Positions 1-13,332 of a DNA stretch of 64,000 nucleotides are shown here, one piece after another. The DNA is from Strigamia acuminata. Lineage: Eukaryota; Arthropoda; Chilopoda; Geophilomorpha; Linotaeniidae. Numbering within the stretch: position 1 is the stretch's first letter; each line of letters starts with the position of its first letter. The notes beneath the pieces were generated by a model. The model ran no database searches. It was not told the origin of the DNA and was given only the letters and a program-made list of their open reading frames with translations. The stretch covers positions 18,965,060-19,029,059 of the forward strand of contig OX442314.1 of the NCBI GenBank assembly GCA_949358305.1, in the 5' to 3' direction. A program made the translations under genes and the position numbers.

Positions 1-776
1 GTCTGCAGAACAGTCCAGGTGCAGAATCAAAGAGCTAATAGGTAAGTGCAATTTTATCAATTTAGAATCTCAATTTATGACATCTTTAAAACGAGTATAA
101 CGTGGTGCAGGTCTGTAGTTTATAACAATTATTTAAGAATTACGAATAATTTTAAACAAATTTTAATTAGAAATTTTAATGGTTTTTAATTAGATTGGAT
201 TTGAGTTGAGGGATAAAAGATAAAGCAGTTCTAGATATATCCGCACTAAAGGCATTTGAAGGATAAAACCAAATAGACCACTAGTAAAATCTATTTTGAT
301 TTGTCATAATCGTAAAAGTTGATTTGTCGTTTAATCACAGCAGGCAGGAGCCAGCAATAGTAACATGAACGTAATTAGTAAGGGCTCAATGCGTCTCCGG
401 ATAGCAATGAACTATAGAAGGAAGTTGAAATGTGTCAATTGTAATGTATATTTATATTTAATAATCTCCATTTACCAATTTAATTCATTTGCCTAGTGAA
501 TTGTGCAATTTTTCTATTTTTTTTTATTAAATAAAAATCGTATGTACATTTTTATGAGAGTGAAATATATCAGTTTGTATACAATTCTATTTCATAAGTG
601 TTGTTTACTTTATTTGACAAAATGTCAAGTAAAGTTGTATGGCTTTCATTCAATTATTGGTTGCGGTTAACCGTTATTAATATATTTCAAATTTGTTTTT
701 TTCATGTGATAAATTACGTATTGACTGACGTACCTATGTGGGCAAAGAATTAATTGGTTGATTTTTTGTTCAAAGG
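1..776. other. Upstream flank, possible exon end at base 41
   Basis: AT-rich DNA before the first gene. Bases 1-41 are followed by a textbook donor (AATAG|GTAAGT), so the window may open inside the end of an exon of a + strand transcript, possibly a 5' untranslated exon of the gene that starts at 777. No reading frame long enough to confirm this. Nothing else recognised. Confidence 0.3.
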
Positions 777-1981
777 ATGTTTTTTCATCATTCTAAGAGA
801 GTGTTGAATCTACTACTCGTATTTATAATAAGTACAACAATAGCTGAAAAGTCTTCAAGATATCGTCGTACGTTTCTCGGAGAAGATACTAAATTAGATG
901 TTTTGTCACTTGGACAAAGTTGCACAATTCGCAGTATTGCATCAATGGTCAGTGTAAAAGAATTGAGCATTATAGTTAAAATGATGGCCAACGAAAAAAA
1001 TGCTTCACCTACTGAAATTGTTAAAGAATTGGAAATGAAATTGCAACAACGCCGTCCATTACCAGTAAGTACAAAAAAGGCTTACACCTAACACCCATTG
1101 TGAATTCGCATAACAAAACACACTGTCGGGCTTAGTTTAACCTATTTATAGACACATCACAGATTTTACCTTTTGAAGTAACTGTATAAACCAACTAAAT
1201 TCAAAAATATGTTTCAGTCGTGTTTAAACCTGAGTTTTCTATTTACTGTACGAATTTACAATTGTTTCTTAATTATTTCTGATATTTTAAAATTGGGTTG
1301 ATTATTTTATTTGATTGTTGATTTTATACTTATTTACTGTTTTATTACACTTTAACTTAGCCACATTTTCAACTTCCACGGTCCAATCAGTCTACAATTG
1401 CTTCCTTGACTCAAGCATCTTCTGTTGTTAAAAAGAACAACACATTTGATGAAATTTGGAAACTCATACATTCCTCTGGCCCAAGACCAAGACCCCCAAT
1501 TAAGTCAATTCCACCAGTAATAATTTGCAACATTAAAAAGAAAACTTTTCTTCATCACTAACAATTTTATTTTAGCCTGATGCAAGTGTATCAATATTCA
1601 AAGGAAATACTTTCAATCCAATTAAACCACCAATATTCTTCTCCGTGACCCCAATGATGAATGTTTTTGATGCACTGCACCAATTATCTCGACAAAATCG
1701 CAATCCTGTTTTGGTAAAAATTAAAGAATCGCCATTGGGACATTGCTTGACTATTGATAAAATTGAAGACTACCAGCAAAATTCTCAATTTTATTGGGAT
1801 ATTCTTATAATGGATAGAGAAAACACGGTACATTTAGATTTTTACGAAAATAAATCCTACTTGAATTAATTATTGTATTGCTTTACAGTTGATGAAACAT
1901 GGTCAGTGTATTCCTAGCCCAGAAGAATTCTCTGTTCTGCCTGGAACTCGAATTTATTTAGTATACACGCGTAGAATGTAA
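777..1981 (+). CDS. Secreted protein with possible DUF4430/transcobalamin-like domain
   Basis: Four exons, 777-1064, 1361-1516, 1576-1827 and 1889-1981, all join in phase 0 with GT-AG introns and give 262 aa. The N-terminus has a basic start and a hydrophobic core (LLLVFIIS) ending near TIAEKSS, which reads as a signal peptide. The middle is Pro/Ser/Thr-rich with no recognised motif. The C-terminal ~110 residues have the pattern of the transcobalamin C-terminal/DUF4430 fold: a VFDALHQL helix, then ESPLGHCLTIDKI, a YWDILI strand and a final TRIYLVYTR strand. That assignment is from pattern memory only and is uncertain. The ATG at 777 is the first in frame and precedes the signal peptide. AATAAA lies at 2037-2042, about 55 bases after the stop. 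It is convergent with the neprilysin gene. Confidence 0.7.
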
Positions 1982-2423
1982 GCAAGTTATTAGAATATGG
2001 TAATCATTTTATTGTCAGACTAAGACTTAAATTGAAAATAAAATCTGAACTCATTAAGTACATAACTTAATTTATAAATGTAATTTTTTTTAAGTTTATT
2101 TGTTAAGTCACCATTTACAGATGATTCAACTGTTTTTCGTAAGTATCCTTTACAAAGAAAAAAAAAGAAGAAAAATATTCTACAAGATGCTCGTGTTTGT
2201 CTCGCATAGATAATAATTAAATACGTACGTTAAGTCAAGCACATTGTACAGAATACATTTGGACAATATCATGAACAATACTTAAAAAAACCGACGACTT
2301 TAAATAGACTACTTTTACGAACCACTATATACTTTAAAACGATAACTTGTTTGTACGAAACTTTACATGTCAATGTGATGAGATGAACATTTATTTATTC
2401 CATTTTGTATGATTGTGGTTTAA
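1982..2423. other. Convergent 3' ends
   Basis: AT-rich interval between the stop codons of two converging genes. It contains AATAAA for the + strand gene at 2037-2042 and, on the - strand, an AATAAA (TTTATT at about 2391-2396) some 30 bases after the neprilysin stop. The two transcripts therefore end within a few hundred bases of each other. Confidence 0.5.
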
Positions 2424-5400
2424 TCACCATACACTGCATTTCTTTAATGGGTTCATTGGTGAGCCTTTGGGACACTGGAAATCTTCGGCAAATGCTGGAA
2501 GATTAGACATAGGTCCGTTTACCCTAACATTAGAAAAATAAACATTATTAATACCGTGACTTTCTGTAATTCAAAATTCAAATGAAGCGACAAATTCATT
2601 TCTTTGGTGGTTATTAATTTTTTTCTATAACATGTTATAGGTGAAATTGTTGCTTCATTGGAAAAATGAGTTGTCAATACCTAAATCTAGAGGGACTATG
2701 AACCCCAGTCACAACCCTGACTGCTAAAGCTTGAGGTCTTTCTTTACTGCACCAAACCTGTTAGAAATTATTTGTTGTAAAATACACAAAATCTTTAACT
2801 TAGGGCTCACGTTTGCAGAACTTAGCCAAAATAGTTGACGTTGATTTAACGTAAGACCAGGTAAAAGCGGTTCTGAACCTTGTTTTAGTGACCAGGTTTG
2901 ATAAGCACGATATGCTTCTTTGAGTCCACCATTATCAGCAATATTTTCACCTTGAGTGTTGATGCCATTTACCTATTAGAAACAATAATCAATAAGTAGA
3001 TAAAATCAAGAATGTTAAAAAGGTACTTACTTTCATTCCATTTTCTGGCACTGTGTAATTACTGTACTGATCAATAATACATTTAACTCGGTTATCAAAC
3101 ATGCCGTCAGTCGCTTTATCCCACCAATTTTTAAGGTTGCCATCTTTGTCGAATTGTCGACCTAAAAGAATGTGCGTAAATTTTAATGTAAGCCAATGGC
3201 AGCTGAAATCAAGTTACCTTGATCATCGAAACCGTGAGTTATTTCATGGCCAATAACAAACCCAATGCCTCCATAATTCAGATACCGTGGTCGATCACTT
3301 GCAAAGAAGACACCTTGCAGAATGCCAGCAGGAAAATCTATTAAAAAATAAACAAGTAAGCATTTATTCATTTCAGTTTAAAATATTTTTTTTAATGTTT
3401 TCTTCTTGCTATCGCTAAATATAAACAAGTTTTATAAATCGGAGCCCCGTCAAATCACTTGCCCGCATAATTTCACTTTTTTTCGTACACAGAAGCCAGG
3501 AAATGTTTCTAAAAATTTTTTCTTCCATTCTTTTCCCGATGTTAAAATAAAATTGTGTCAGAACCAGCTGCAGTCAAGTACATTTACAACACAACATTAA
3601 ACTTAGATAAAACAAGACATAAAATCTGATGTGTTATCTTTATCTGACACACGGTAGCGCCATCTGTACTAACATAAAGACAACATGGCAACCAAAACCC
3701 AGGTCAAATTAAGTAACATGTGCTTATCATCTTCAAGGTAATTTTTAAGTGATGGAACCAAGCAAAGCTGCTAAATTTTTATGTAACTTTAAACCGTACA
3801 ATTTCTAAACACAGAATTAACCTTAAAAATGCTATGCGATGTGTAATAGAACCATAAAATCCACCTACATATACTGTTATCGGGTGGGTTGTAATAAGCA
3901 TTAACTTCGGCAGCTTCTCCATGGTTCTTCCAGCTACAATGATTATAAAATAAAATTCCACTTCAAGTTATGCAGAAAGGAAAATCTTAACTTACTCAGT
4001 TTTATTCACTGGTTTTCGCAGTAAACTATATGAAAAATTAGCAGCGTATCTTCTAATGGACATTAAATTAGCAAAATGGTCGTCTGAAGTGATCGTGATC
4101 TATTTAAAAATTATTATTATTTTATTATTTAAAAAATCACTTAGGTTGGATATGTTCCGTACATTTTTATACAGGCCGTCCAGCAGCCTATTATCAAGCA
4201 ATTCATCTGGATAAGCAACATGTTTTGTAATTCCAGTTAACTGAAAGGGAAAAAAAGAAAGTGATGTTTATCAATACATTTCCAGTAGCAAGCTTACTTT
4301 ATCTTGTGCTTTTTCTTTTGTTACTGGATCCATCCAGGTTACTTCTTCTAAAATCTTTCTAAATTCATCACGAATTCCATCAACCATTTCTAAAGCCTGT
4401 TTATAAAACGACACAATTAAATACTTTCCTGGAACTATAAGGACAGATTTGACCCTTGTTTGACACACTTTGAACTTACAGACACTTTAGCTTCCTGCTT
4501 GAAATATTTCCTCACGTACATGGACCCAAGTGCCACTGGCATAGCGGAACTTGAAACACTCATACATTGTAACCACCTGAAAACATCACAGTTTATTGCA
4601 AATTTTGCAGTAGTTAATGCATTTCATACCTAGCAGTTTCTTGTGTTTGGCCTGTTAAAGTTGTAACATATTCCATTCGAACTGCTCTGAATCTCTTGTC
4701 CAAGTGACCAATATTATTTAAAGCCACACGCCACATGATATAATTAGCAATAACCCTAAAAAATACGATAAAAAGGAAGCTGTTAATACTTTATATTACT
4801 TTACAATGAATGGCCTTAGTGACATCCAAGGGGGGCTCACTTGCACCACCTTTGGCTGGTTAGGTTAAGGTTACATTGCCAGCGCTCATGATAACGTCAA
4901 CAACTAACACTGCAATAAATGCAGCGCTTGGATATATGCAGAATCTGCAAATATCCAAGTGTAATAATAGTGCTACTAGCAGCTAATTTTGCGCAGGTCG
5001 GTTTACTGGTTTTTTTGGGCACACTGATGCAAACTCAGAAAAGAGAGTGAGATTAATTACCTTTTAGATGTATTGTTTATGAAATCTAATGCTTTAGTTA
5101 TGTAAGCCGGCACGTTAACTATAACTGGTTCGTTGGAATCAATTTCATAGGGTAGTATTGTGTTGAAATATTCCAACCAATCTACATGAGAACTAAGTTG
5201 GTATAAATCAGAAACTTTCATTTTGTGGTACAGTTTAGTGAAGTTCCTTCTTTCTTCTCTGGGTAGTGAAAACTGAAAGCAGGAAAATAAACAATTATAT
5301 ACACATAGTACCATATACATAAATTAAAATTTTAATATTCAAACATACATTAGCTAATTGAGTTTCAAACTGCAATGATTCTTTCAGTTGCTGTTGTGCA

Positions 5401-8400
5401 TCAGTTTTCGTGGCTCCAAGTAATACTGCTACATTTACCATTAAATTATAATAAGCTTGTACAAGCGAATCGTTAAAACCCTTCAGTAAGTATGCCCGGT
5501 CTGGCATTCCAAATACTGGCTGATCCAACTAAAAACGAAAACATGGAAATTGTTGGAAACATTCAAAAAATCAATCAATAAACCATTAATATCGTAGTTT
5601 GAGGCAGGCAATTTTTTGTTATAAGAACGAGGAGGTGATATTGAGGAGGAATATCGGCCCGGGCATTTTTCTAAAATTCGGCTCATTTATTGTTATTATG
5701 TTTTATTGAAAAATCGGCTAGAAAATTTCAATAGACGGTTGTGTCTATGGGCAGTCAGTTCTTCGATCGCCCGACCGGTTAATCGGTCCTTGATAAAAAC
5801 TCCTGTGTTGCTGTATACGTCTTCAGAAGAATACTCACATGTCTCGCACTAAAGTGATAGAATGGTGCAACTAATCTAATTCACTCGTTTTTCCATATTA
5901 CCGTCACTTGCAATTACCACAGCTGCAAGCCCAAGTGTGTCAAGAAATTAAGTTGGTCTTGTTACAGTAGGGGGGTGCACATCTCGCGCGTATCAATTTA
6001 CCGCGACCTCGATGTAGCGCTACCAAACTAATTTTGCGTTCTGACATCGATTTAGCGCGGCTTAATTTTGCGCGCATCGAAGTACAGCGGCTAGTAGTAC
6101 CGCGTCTACTGCATCCACCATGAATATATATATATATTTTTGTGTTTGTTGTTATAAATGTTTTGTAACATTGGAATAAATAAATAAATAAATAAAATCT
6201 TGTTATTTTGTAAGTTTGAAAATGTAAGGATGCTGCAGTGAAGCACTAAGTTATGGAATTATTTTGAGGACAATTTTGAAAATGAGTCATTGTAAACGTC
6301 GGATAAACGTATAGCATGCACGTTCCTCTCGATGTGCAGCTATTGACTACATAAATAAAGGGCTGCCGCATCAAGTGGGATCAATTATTCTTCTATCATT
6401 CAACATGAATGTTCCAGGTAGGCTAAGTTCAACCAACATGCAACTATTCAACGGTTTCGTTTCCGTCGAGATGGGCAGAAAATGGGTGTGCGTATTACAG
6501 TTGTGTATGCGAATAAACGTTTTGTCCTGCACGTGGTGTCCAGAACGATGGTGTATTCGAATTACATAAGCAACACAATCACTGGGATGATGCGGGAGAC
6601 GAAGAAAGGCACACCATTTTACATAATTGTAAGAAACGGGCATGAGAAACCATCGAAGGAAATTTTGTCACCACCACTGGATTCAATTTGCCGCAATTAA
6701 ACCGATTTTTAGCTTACATAGTTTTGGGTGCACGTAATAACTCCAGAAGTATTTTCAGTTTATTCATTAACTAGATGCACAAACAAGGACATGGAAAGTT
6801 TCTACGGTAGTTTGCAAAATTGCATTGGAGTTCATGAGAATGTTTGGGTATTTCTTGCAAAGCTTTGTTATATGGAAATGGCGATGAGACAAGGCTACCA
6901 GCTGAGGAGAATCAATATGCCGTAAGAGAAAGAAGAAGTACACCTCATCCGATGCAGCAATCGTCGTTTGAGGACGGAGAGCACGCACAAGTACGAGGGG
7001 GAGTTGCACGAGTACGAGGAGGGACGCAACCACCACCCACACCGCCATCGCCACATAATTTCGATTCACCATCACCAAATAACTTCGATTCGCCAAATTA
7101 TTTCCCTTTGCAATTGGCAGACTCTGTTGGCTTACATTCACCAAGTTCCTTCGGGTTCTCATTGTTGCCAAATTCCTCGACTCACCATTGGCGATGCCAT
7201 CACCATTGGCGACACGACACCATCTTCAGCAGGGTGTGGTCGTGGGCACAGGGGTGTTTTCTCCCCATAAAACTTTTGAATTCTTTAATTTTTGTTTATG
7301 TTTGGTGTTATTTTGTATTTTTGGGTTTTTTGAGTATTTTTTATGCAATTTATTTTTAATAAACAGTTAAACTAAAAAAATATATGAATTAATTAATTAA
7401 TCTAAATGTTCATTTAGATTAATAAACGTGTTAATGGACTTATTTCCAGTACGTCAGTGGACGTCCCTAAACAATTACTGTGAATTCGCTGTATAGTGAG
7501 TTGCACTCGTTTGGGTTGCGATTGGTTGATTTGTGATATTCCTTTTTTGCGCAAAATCGAGTTGCGTAATCTATTTACGCGCTAGATGACACTCCCCTTC
7601 CCTATTATTTATCTGTTGCCTAGTAATTTTAATTCAGAACGGCATTACGTTTCCAAATATTTTACTGGAACAGCGTTTCGGAGAGTTTTGACTTCAGTAA
7701 AAAAAAAATAAATAAATCTAAAGACACCTTTAAAGTCTTTCAAACAGACCAACAAGCCTAATACGACTTTTCTCTCCCTTTCCCGACCCGCCGTTTTATC
7801 CACTTTATTGTCCATTCTACCACAACTATAAGGAAATATGCTCTCTCGTAATTACCTGCGTCAAACAATAAATGAGGAAAATGAACATAGCTTACTTCAA
7901 TCAAACGATAAGTTGTGTTCTTGAGGTCTTTAGAGACCGACAAATCAAATAAATAGTCTATGGTGATGCCAGCTTCTCGAAATGAATACAATGTTGACAC
8001 CCAATTGAAATTCTGTTCATTCCAGTTGTTTCCAAGAACAACGGGCCATCCACCAACGCCGTTCATTAAATCCACCAAGGGCTTGGAACCCACTTCTTGA
8101 ATTTGAGCTTAACAATGAAAATTCTATTTATCAGTATATCGACTTTAGAATTTTTCTTGTCTTTAATAGAGTAGATTTAATCACGCAGCAGCTTTAGATC
8201 GGCTCTTTTGGCCCAAAGAATCTGACTGAGTGGCAATATTCATGCAATTTGGTAGCCATAAAAGCCAATTGAAAGCTGCATGCGTAATTTCCTTATTTAC
8301 ATGTATTCATGCAAGCGCCGTATAAATCTTTTATTTTCCAGAAAGATTCTGGCTCCGTATCATCCTTAGGTTGTTCAATAAGAACTGATAAAAACAATTG

Positions 8401-11400
8401 TTTTATTATTTGGAATTGATAAATGACATTTTAATTACCCTTGAGTCTTTGTTTCAGATCTTCCTCCAGAACAACAAAAGAAGTGATTGACGTTTTATCG
8501 TCAGGGATGACTGTTCTATCCATAAAACCACCACACGCATACTGGAAGAAGTCTTCGCATGGGTTCACCTTTTCGTCCATATTTCGAATGAGTGTTGCAG
8601 CTGATGAAACATGACAAGTTACAAGTATGCATTTAGATTTATCAAACTTTTAAATGTTTTAAATAAGAAAAAAATGTGGATTAAAACTCCATGAAATTCA
8701 ACTTACAAGTTAGATGAATTCAAATTATCAATAAGTGCGTTCAATTTAAAAAAGAAAAGTAAAATTTTTCTTTTTCTTTCTTTTCCACAAGGAAGAAAAT
8801 GTTCCTTTGAATGTAACCATTTAATCGTTGTACAAGACAACCAGGTAAATAAATAAATAACTTTCTGTTAATTCACGTGTCAAAACGCATCCTATTTTTA
8901 TTACTGCCCCGTCAAATCTTAATGTGATGACTAATGCATGACACATGCGCAGATTGTATCACTATCTCAAAAATAAAATGCAAAAGGAAGAAAAGTGACG
9001 TTATTGGTCGCTTTTGCTGTAGTACCCTTTAGCACTTTCCTTTTGCAGGCGATGACGTTTTTTAAGTCACATCCACTGATCAAAAGGAACAAAAGGAAAG
9101 AAAGTATCAAGAGGTACTTTTAGTTCACTAGATTAAACGCACTTATTATTGCCACAAACTTTACCTAGCAATGTAGTATCGAATTCACTTAATTCTAATT
9201 CAATACAAAGTACTTGTGAACTCTTATTTTTATTTTACATCTATTTCTTTTTGATGAGATGTGGACATTTGTGTGGTTTGGTTGCCCCTAGAGCTTAGCT
9301 GCAATACTCACCAACACATACATTTTGATAGAAATTTTGGTGAATTGGTGATTGTACTTATTTTATGTAATGAAAATAATGTCTAATGATACCGGTAGTC
9401 AACGTTTTGAGCTTCCTGTCAAAAATTTCGATCATCGACCAATTTCCATTCAAACATTTCAATTTTCAATACGAAAAAAAATGCTAACTCTTTGACAGGA
9501 AACATGAATATCTCTAGATACTAAGCCGCACCTGGGCGGTTTAGTCAGTCGCATTTCCCTTTATCAGTGCATGTATTGTTGGATTCTTGGTGCTCAATGC
9601 ACCTGACTGACAATCGGAGGACCTGCGCTTCGTTTCCCAGTCCTATGGGAAGTAATTTCATTTTTACAATACAACTCAAACCCTACAAATACCACGTAAC
9701 AATCAATATTTACATATGTCCATTTCCTGGTGATAAAAAGAGGAAAAAAGAATGGAGAAATGCTTACGTAAAAATATATTCGTTTTTACTAAAGGATGCA
9801 AAGCATTTCCATTCAACTTTACTCTTTAATTATTTCCTTGACAAAGAATTCTTAAATAGCAAATGTAATTTACCAAGTACCAACAGACATTTGCATTAAT
9901 TTTTTTGTTTACATAACATGCATATCCCGTTATAACTTAAAAAAAAAAACGTTCTATGCACATACGTTTATCTGATTGAGGAAACATTAAGAATCGTGTG
10001 CAATTTAATTTGCACAATAAGAATATTTAAGAAATTTATAAATGATAAATTACAACATTACTAAAATTAAAAAGCAAATGTTGCAAAATGCAAACTCGAT
10101 TTAAAAGAATAATAGTATTTTTGATTAATTTGTCTAACCTGCAACAACACATCCTTTTGTAAGACAGAAAGTATCATCATCAGAACGACTAGTCACGAAT
10201 CCTTGCGCTTGTCCATTATCTCCATCTGACAGGAAACAAAACATAAAAACATAAATAGATACAGTAGAGAGACTAAACAACATGTTGCTGCTCTCTCTGT
10301 GTGCGTCTTTCTAATGGTACAGGAAAAGGAAAGCTGTGTCTTTATCTACGACACTGCAACTATAACGTGCGTGACGTCACAGATATCAACTATTGTTCTA
10401 TTTTATTGGTGAACTCTATTGGATTGGAAAAGGCAAATAAAACATGTTTCATCAATTGTTTTTCTCCTCTTCCTAGAGGTCACCGACACGTGGGAGGGTA
10501 TTGTAAACTGTAGGTTATTTGTGAACAGCTGCTCAGATTTGTATCAACTCATTAAAATATTTAATTTCTTTTGTACTTCTGTATCCGCCAATGCGAATTT
10601 TATTAACATAATATCATACTGCCATACACGGGTTATTTATTATATAATATTAAATAAATCTAGCGAAGTACATACAAAATACTTGTCAACAAGGTACGTA
10701 GTAGGTTTTTTTTTCTTCAAAATTTACGGTTCTGTTGGAATTTATTATTCTAGTTTGAATTTATTTACATTTTGTTGTTTTTTTTTGGGTTTTTTTTTGT
10801 TTTTTGGTTCGGCTTTAACGTGTTTTTAGATCAGTTTGTTTACTACAGTTTATTAGTGCAGCAGCTGTAATAATTCATTGCAACTTAACTTACCTCTTTC
10901 ATACCATGTGCTCGCAATGACTGCAAGAGCAGTAGATAAACCCAAACATCCGAGAACGACAGCTGTTGTAACTATAAATAATGTTTTTTCCAGTTTGGTT
11001 CTCCCATACCACCATGCTGGAGACCTAAATAACAATAACAAAAATTGGCTAAAACACTTGTTCTATTTTAATTAAGATTTGGAATTGTTCAGGTGTATTG
11101 CAAATTGGATGTGTAGACAATATTGGATTGTCTCTTTTTGTGATTTTTTTCCTCTAATGCGCTCGTATAGGGGTAATTGAGGGATCTGGGACTGCTTTCT
11201 TATGTGTGAAGGTTTGAATGCTGTTGGCTTTTTTATACAAGTGGAAAACATTTATTTTAATGAAATAAAAATAAATACAATAATAATTCGTATTACTCAG
11301 ATTGTAATGGGTTATCCCTATCATTTTTCATGATGAAATGATTAAAAATAAACTTTGTTTTATTTATTTTCTAGAAAGAAGTAAAAGTAGATGACAAATC

Positions 11401-13332
11401 CATGAAACATTTATGAAATTTAAAATTTATTTAATTTAAACACTACTGAAACAGTTACATTTGCAAAAGTTGGAGAAACTTGTTTTGACTTGCAATAAAT
11501 TATATCTATTTCGAATAAATTATCTTGGATTGCCAACCTGTCATTACGCCTTATTTCAGAAATGTGCAAGCACTTATCTAAATTTCGGCATTAAACAAGT
11601 ACCGTAGATGTTTTCAAATATATTTCCACAGAAAAAGAGAAAATGTTTGTTTCGTGGCTCTCGTGCAACAACTTAATGACACATGTTGAATGTTATGATA
11701 GAAAGTGTGAAACCACTTACGGTAATTGAAAACAATGTACTATTGTAACGTTTCAATAGATTGCACTTAAATATGATGGTGTATTTCATTGAGGTTGCTG
11801 TTTAGCTGGGAGTGATATGTGCTCAGCATTGAAAATTTGCGCTGCCAGCCAAGGCCATCAAACTGAAGTTTGAACTAAAAGTTTAAGGTGAAGGACATGC
11901 TCGCATGAGTTCAATAGAACAAAACTGTCACTCACTTCGCAAATGAATGGTTAGAGCAACAATGGAAGGTGGTTTTTAGATGAAAATAAACCTAACCTGT
12001 GCAATAACTTACCATTCGACAAATTTATCATCATATTTCAACGCTTCAGAAGCACACAAGAATTTCACGTCACTCATAATGGCATTCAACTTTTACAAAC
12101 ATGTGGCAAACAAATGTCTCAGTCTTGGAAAATGAACTCTTACAACTCACTCCAAGGCTAAGCTTGCTATTTATGTGCATCCAAAGTTCACCCAAGAGTT
12201 CCATAAAACTTAAGATAAAGTTAGTATTGATATAAATGTAAGGCTCTTGGGTCAGGTAAATATGGTTAAGCACGAGAATTATGACGGTGACCAAAACCGA
12301 TTACTGTTATCGCAATTTCAAGTGTTTCTTTTATTTAAAAAAATAATAATAATTTTCAATTGAAAAATCATGATCAGATTGGGTGAAAAATGTGTCATGG
12401 TTTTAGCTTTCCTTATGTAATGAAATTTATCTAATTAGTCCATCATCAAAAGAATGTTGATAGTCTTATATTTTTACTCCAGAAAGCAAATAGAACAAAC
12501 ATGTCCTTGACTCAATGAGCAAATAAGCAAAGATTTAAAAATATTATGTAAAAACAATCTTAAATTGTTATTTTTTATGAGTGCTTTTATTAAATTACAG
12601 TTTATCTAATGAAACTACAGAAGAAAAATAAAAGAGAAAAAATGGCACTGCAGTGAAAATGAGGTAAGTGTTTTCGGGTTATGTGGTATTTAGGTTTCGT
12701 CTATTTGTTTATTACGGTAATTTTCAAAAAATAATTAAGTGAAAGGTTTTCTTGAATCTTGGGAATTCACTGCTTCGTGCTCTTTTATTACAATTGTAGT
12801 ACACGTATTGGCAAATTGCATAATTTTATCTTCACCATTTGATCTTCTGCATGGTTAGTCGCACACAGATCCTAAGTTAAAGTGCAATTAAAGCACTCAT
12901 GCAAATCTAATGAATTTTACAGCTCTGATCGTGCCAATGTTGAAATGATCGGCTGAGATAACAAATCAAGCGTGTCTAAACTATTTACGCAGCTTGAGCA
13001 ATGATTAATACGGTATTATTTTTTTTAAAAAAATCGAAATTAAAGATTGGATTTAATAAAATTAATCGAGTAATTTAAACGAAGGTATGTGTTACTTTCA
13101 TAACGACTGCAGAGGTTTAAAGTGCATTCCGAATGTTGTTATCTTCAATTTCTTATTATTTCAAACCAGTTTTAAGCATACTATCAGATGAAATGCATAC
13201 ATTTAATTAAGATGTGTAAACCGTGAGTAAATTAAACAAGATAGGAAAAATTGCTTACCTTGTTCCTTCAATTTGTGTCGTGCTTGTATGTAAGGGTAAC
13301 TGACTACCTGTTCTCACTTGATGCACAGTCAT
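2424..13332 (-). CDS. Neprilysin-type M13 zinc metallopeptidase
   Basis: Zinc ectopeptidase that cleaves small extracellular peptides; type II membrane protein. Nineteen exons, 5' to 3': 13332-13259, 11024-10894, 10225-10139, 8600-8439, 8384-8301, 8107-7896, 5528-5349, 5272-5061, 4755-4630, 4576-4480, 4396-4298, 4240-4163, 4099-3996, 3933-3869, 3337-3218, 3161-3031, 2972-2811, 2757-2681, 2523-2424. Phases agree throughout and give 766 aa, normal for the family. A single membrane helix lies at about residues 40-63 after a short cytosolic N-terminus. Active-site landmarks: VNAYY (559-563, substrate backbone binding), HEITH (601-605, zinc ligands and catalytic Glu), ENIAD (663-667, third zinc ligand) and the family-typical C-terminal CSVW. 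Cys pairs are plentiful, as expected for a secreted-side domain. Nothing is missing, so it should be active. Which insect neprilysin paralogue it is cannot be said without a tree. Confidence 0.93.
3655..3667 (-). promoter_or_regulatory. CTCF-like core motif in neprilysin intron
   Basis: TAGCGCCATCTGT; on the - strand this contains AGATGGCGC, which fits the AGRKGGCGC core known for CTCF. One match of this length can occur by chance, so it is a candidate only. Confidence 0.2.
4927..4959. repeat. Near-perfect palindrome in neprilysin intron 8
   Basis: The arms CTTGGATAT and ATATCCAAG flank an inner TGCAGA/TCTGCA pair, so about 31 bases read nearly the same on both strands, with only a few mismatches. 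It could form a hairpin in the transcript on either strand. It sits in a moderately GC-rich patch (about 4830-4990) unlike the AT-rich intron around it. Confidence 0.6.
6174..6197. repeat. (AAAT)n microsatellite
   Basis: About six tandem AAAT units inside the candidate transposon. Confidence 0.8.
7396..7423. repeat. Perfect inverted repeat, 13-base arms
   Basis: ATTAATCTAAATG and CATTTAGATTAAT are separated by two bases. It lies near the right end of the candidate transposon, where subterminal hairpins are common. Confidence 0.7.
8601..10138. other. Neprilysin intron 3, no gene seen
   Basis: AT-rich intron between exons 10225-10139 and 8600-8439. A 110-codon + strand frame at 9567-9899 has no recognisable domain and no coding-like composition. 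Nothing else recognised. Confidence 0.6.
11025..13258. other. Neprilysin intron 1, no gene seen
   Basis: 2.2 kb AT-rich intron following the 74-base first coding exon. It likely houses enhancers, as large first introns often do, but no specific element is recognised. A donor-like GAG|GTAAGT occurs on the + strand at about 12663 without supporting coding sequence. The next intron, 10226-10893, also shows nothing. Confidence 0.6.

Larger units (their letters stand above)
5965..7604. mobile_element. Candidate DNA transposon in neprilysin intron 6
   Basis: The left end (from about 5965) and the reverse complement of the right end (to about 7604) align over some 55 bases: a G-run, then CATCT, GCGCGTA, an ATTTAC/ATTACGC block, CTCGAT and GCGC. 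These look like imperfect terminal inverted repeats. TTA directly precedes the left end and follows the right end, as a 3-base target duplication would. The interior has several open frames but no transposase I recognise. One + strand frame (6844-7359) has a Pro-rich stretch with repeated HNFDSP-like units and a hydrophobic C-terminus. It interrupts an intron that is otherwise unremarkable. The superfamily is not established; a TTA duplication would suit Harbinger-like elements. It may be non-autonomous. Confidence 0.45.

Noticed and set aside
7856-7895. Extension of neprilysin exon 6 to a second donor at about 7855
   Set aside because: The frame stays open, but the next exon ([10 protein letters not shown]) then falls out of phase and the extra residues do not match the family. 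The donor GAA|GTAAGC at 7896 restores phase and alignment.
9567-9899. 110-codon + strand frame in neprilysin intron 3
   Set aside because: No domain, signal, splice context or repeat; AT-rich introns of this size give frames of this length by chance.
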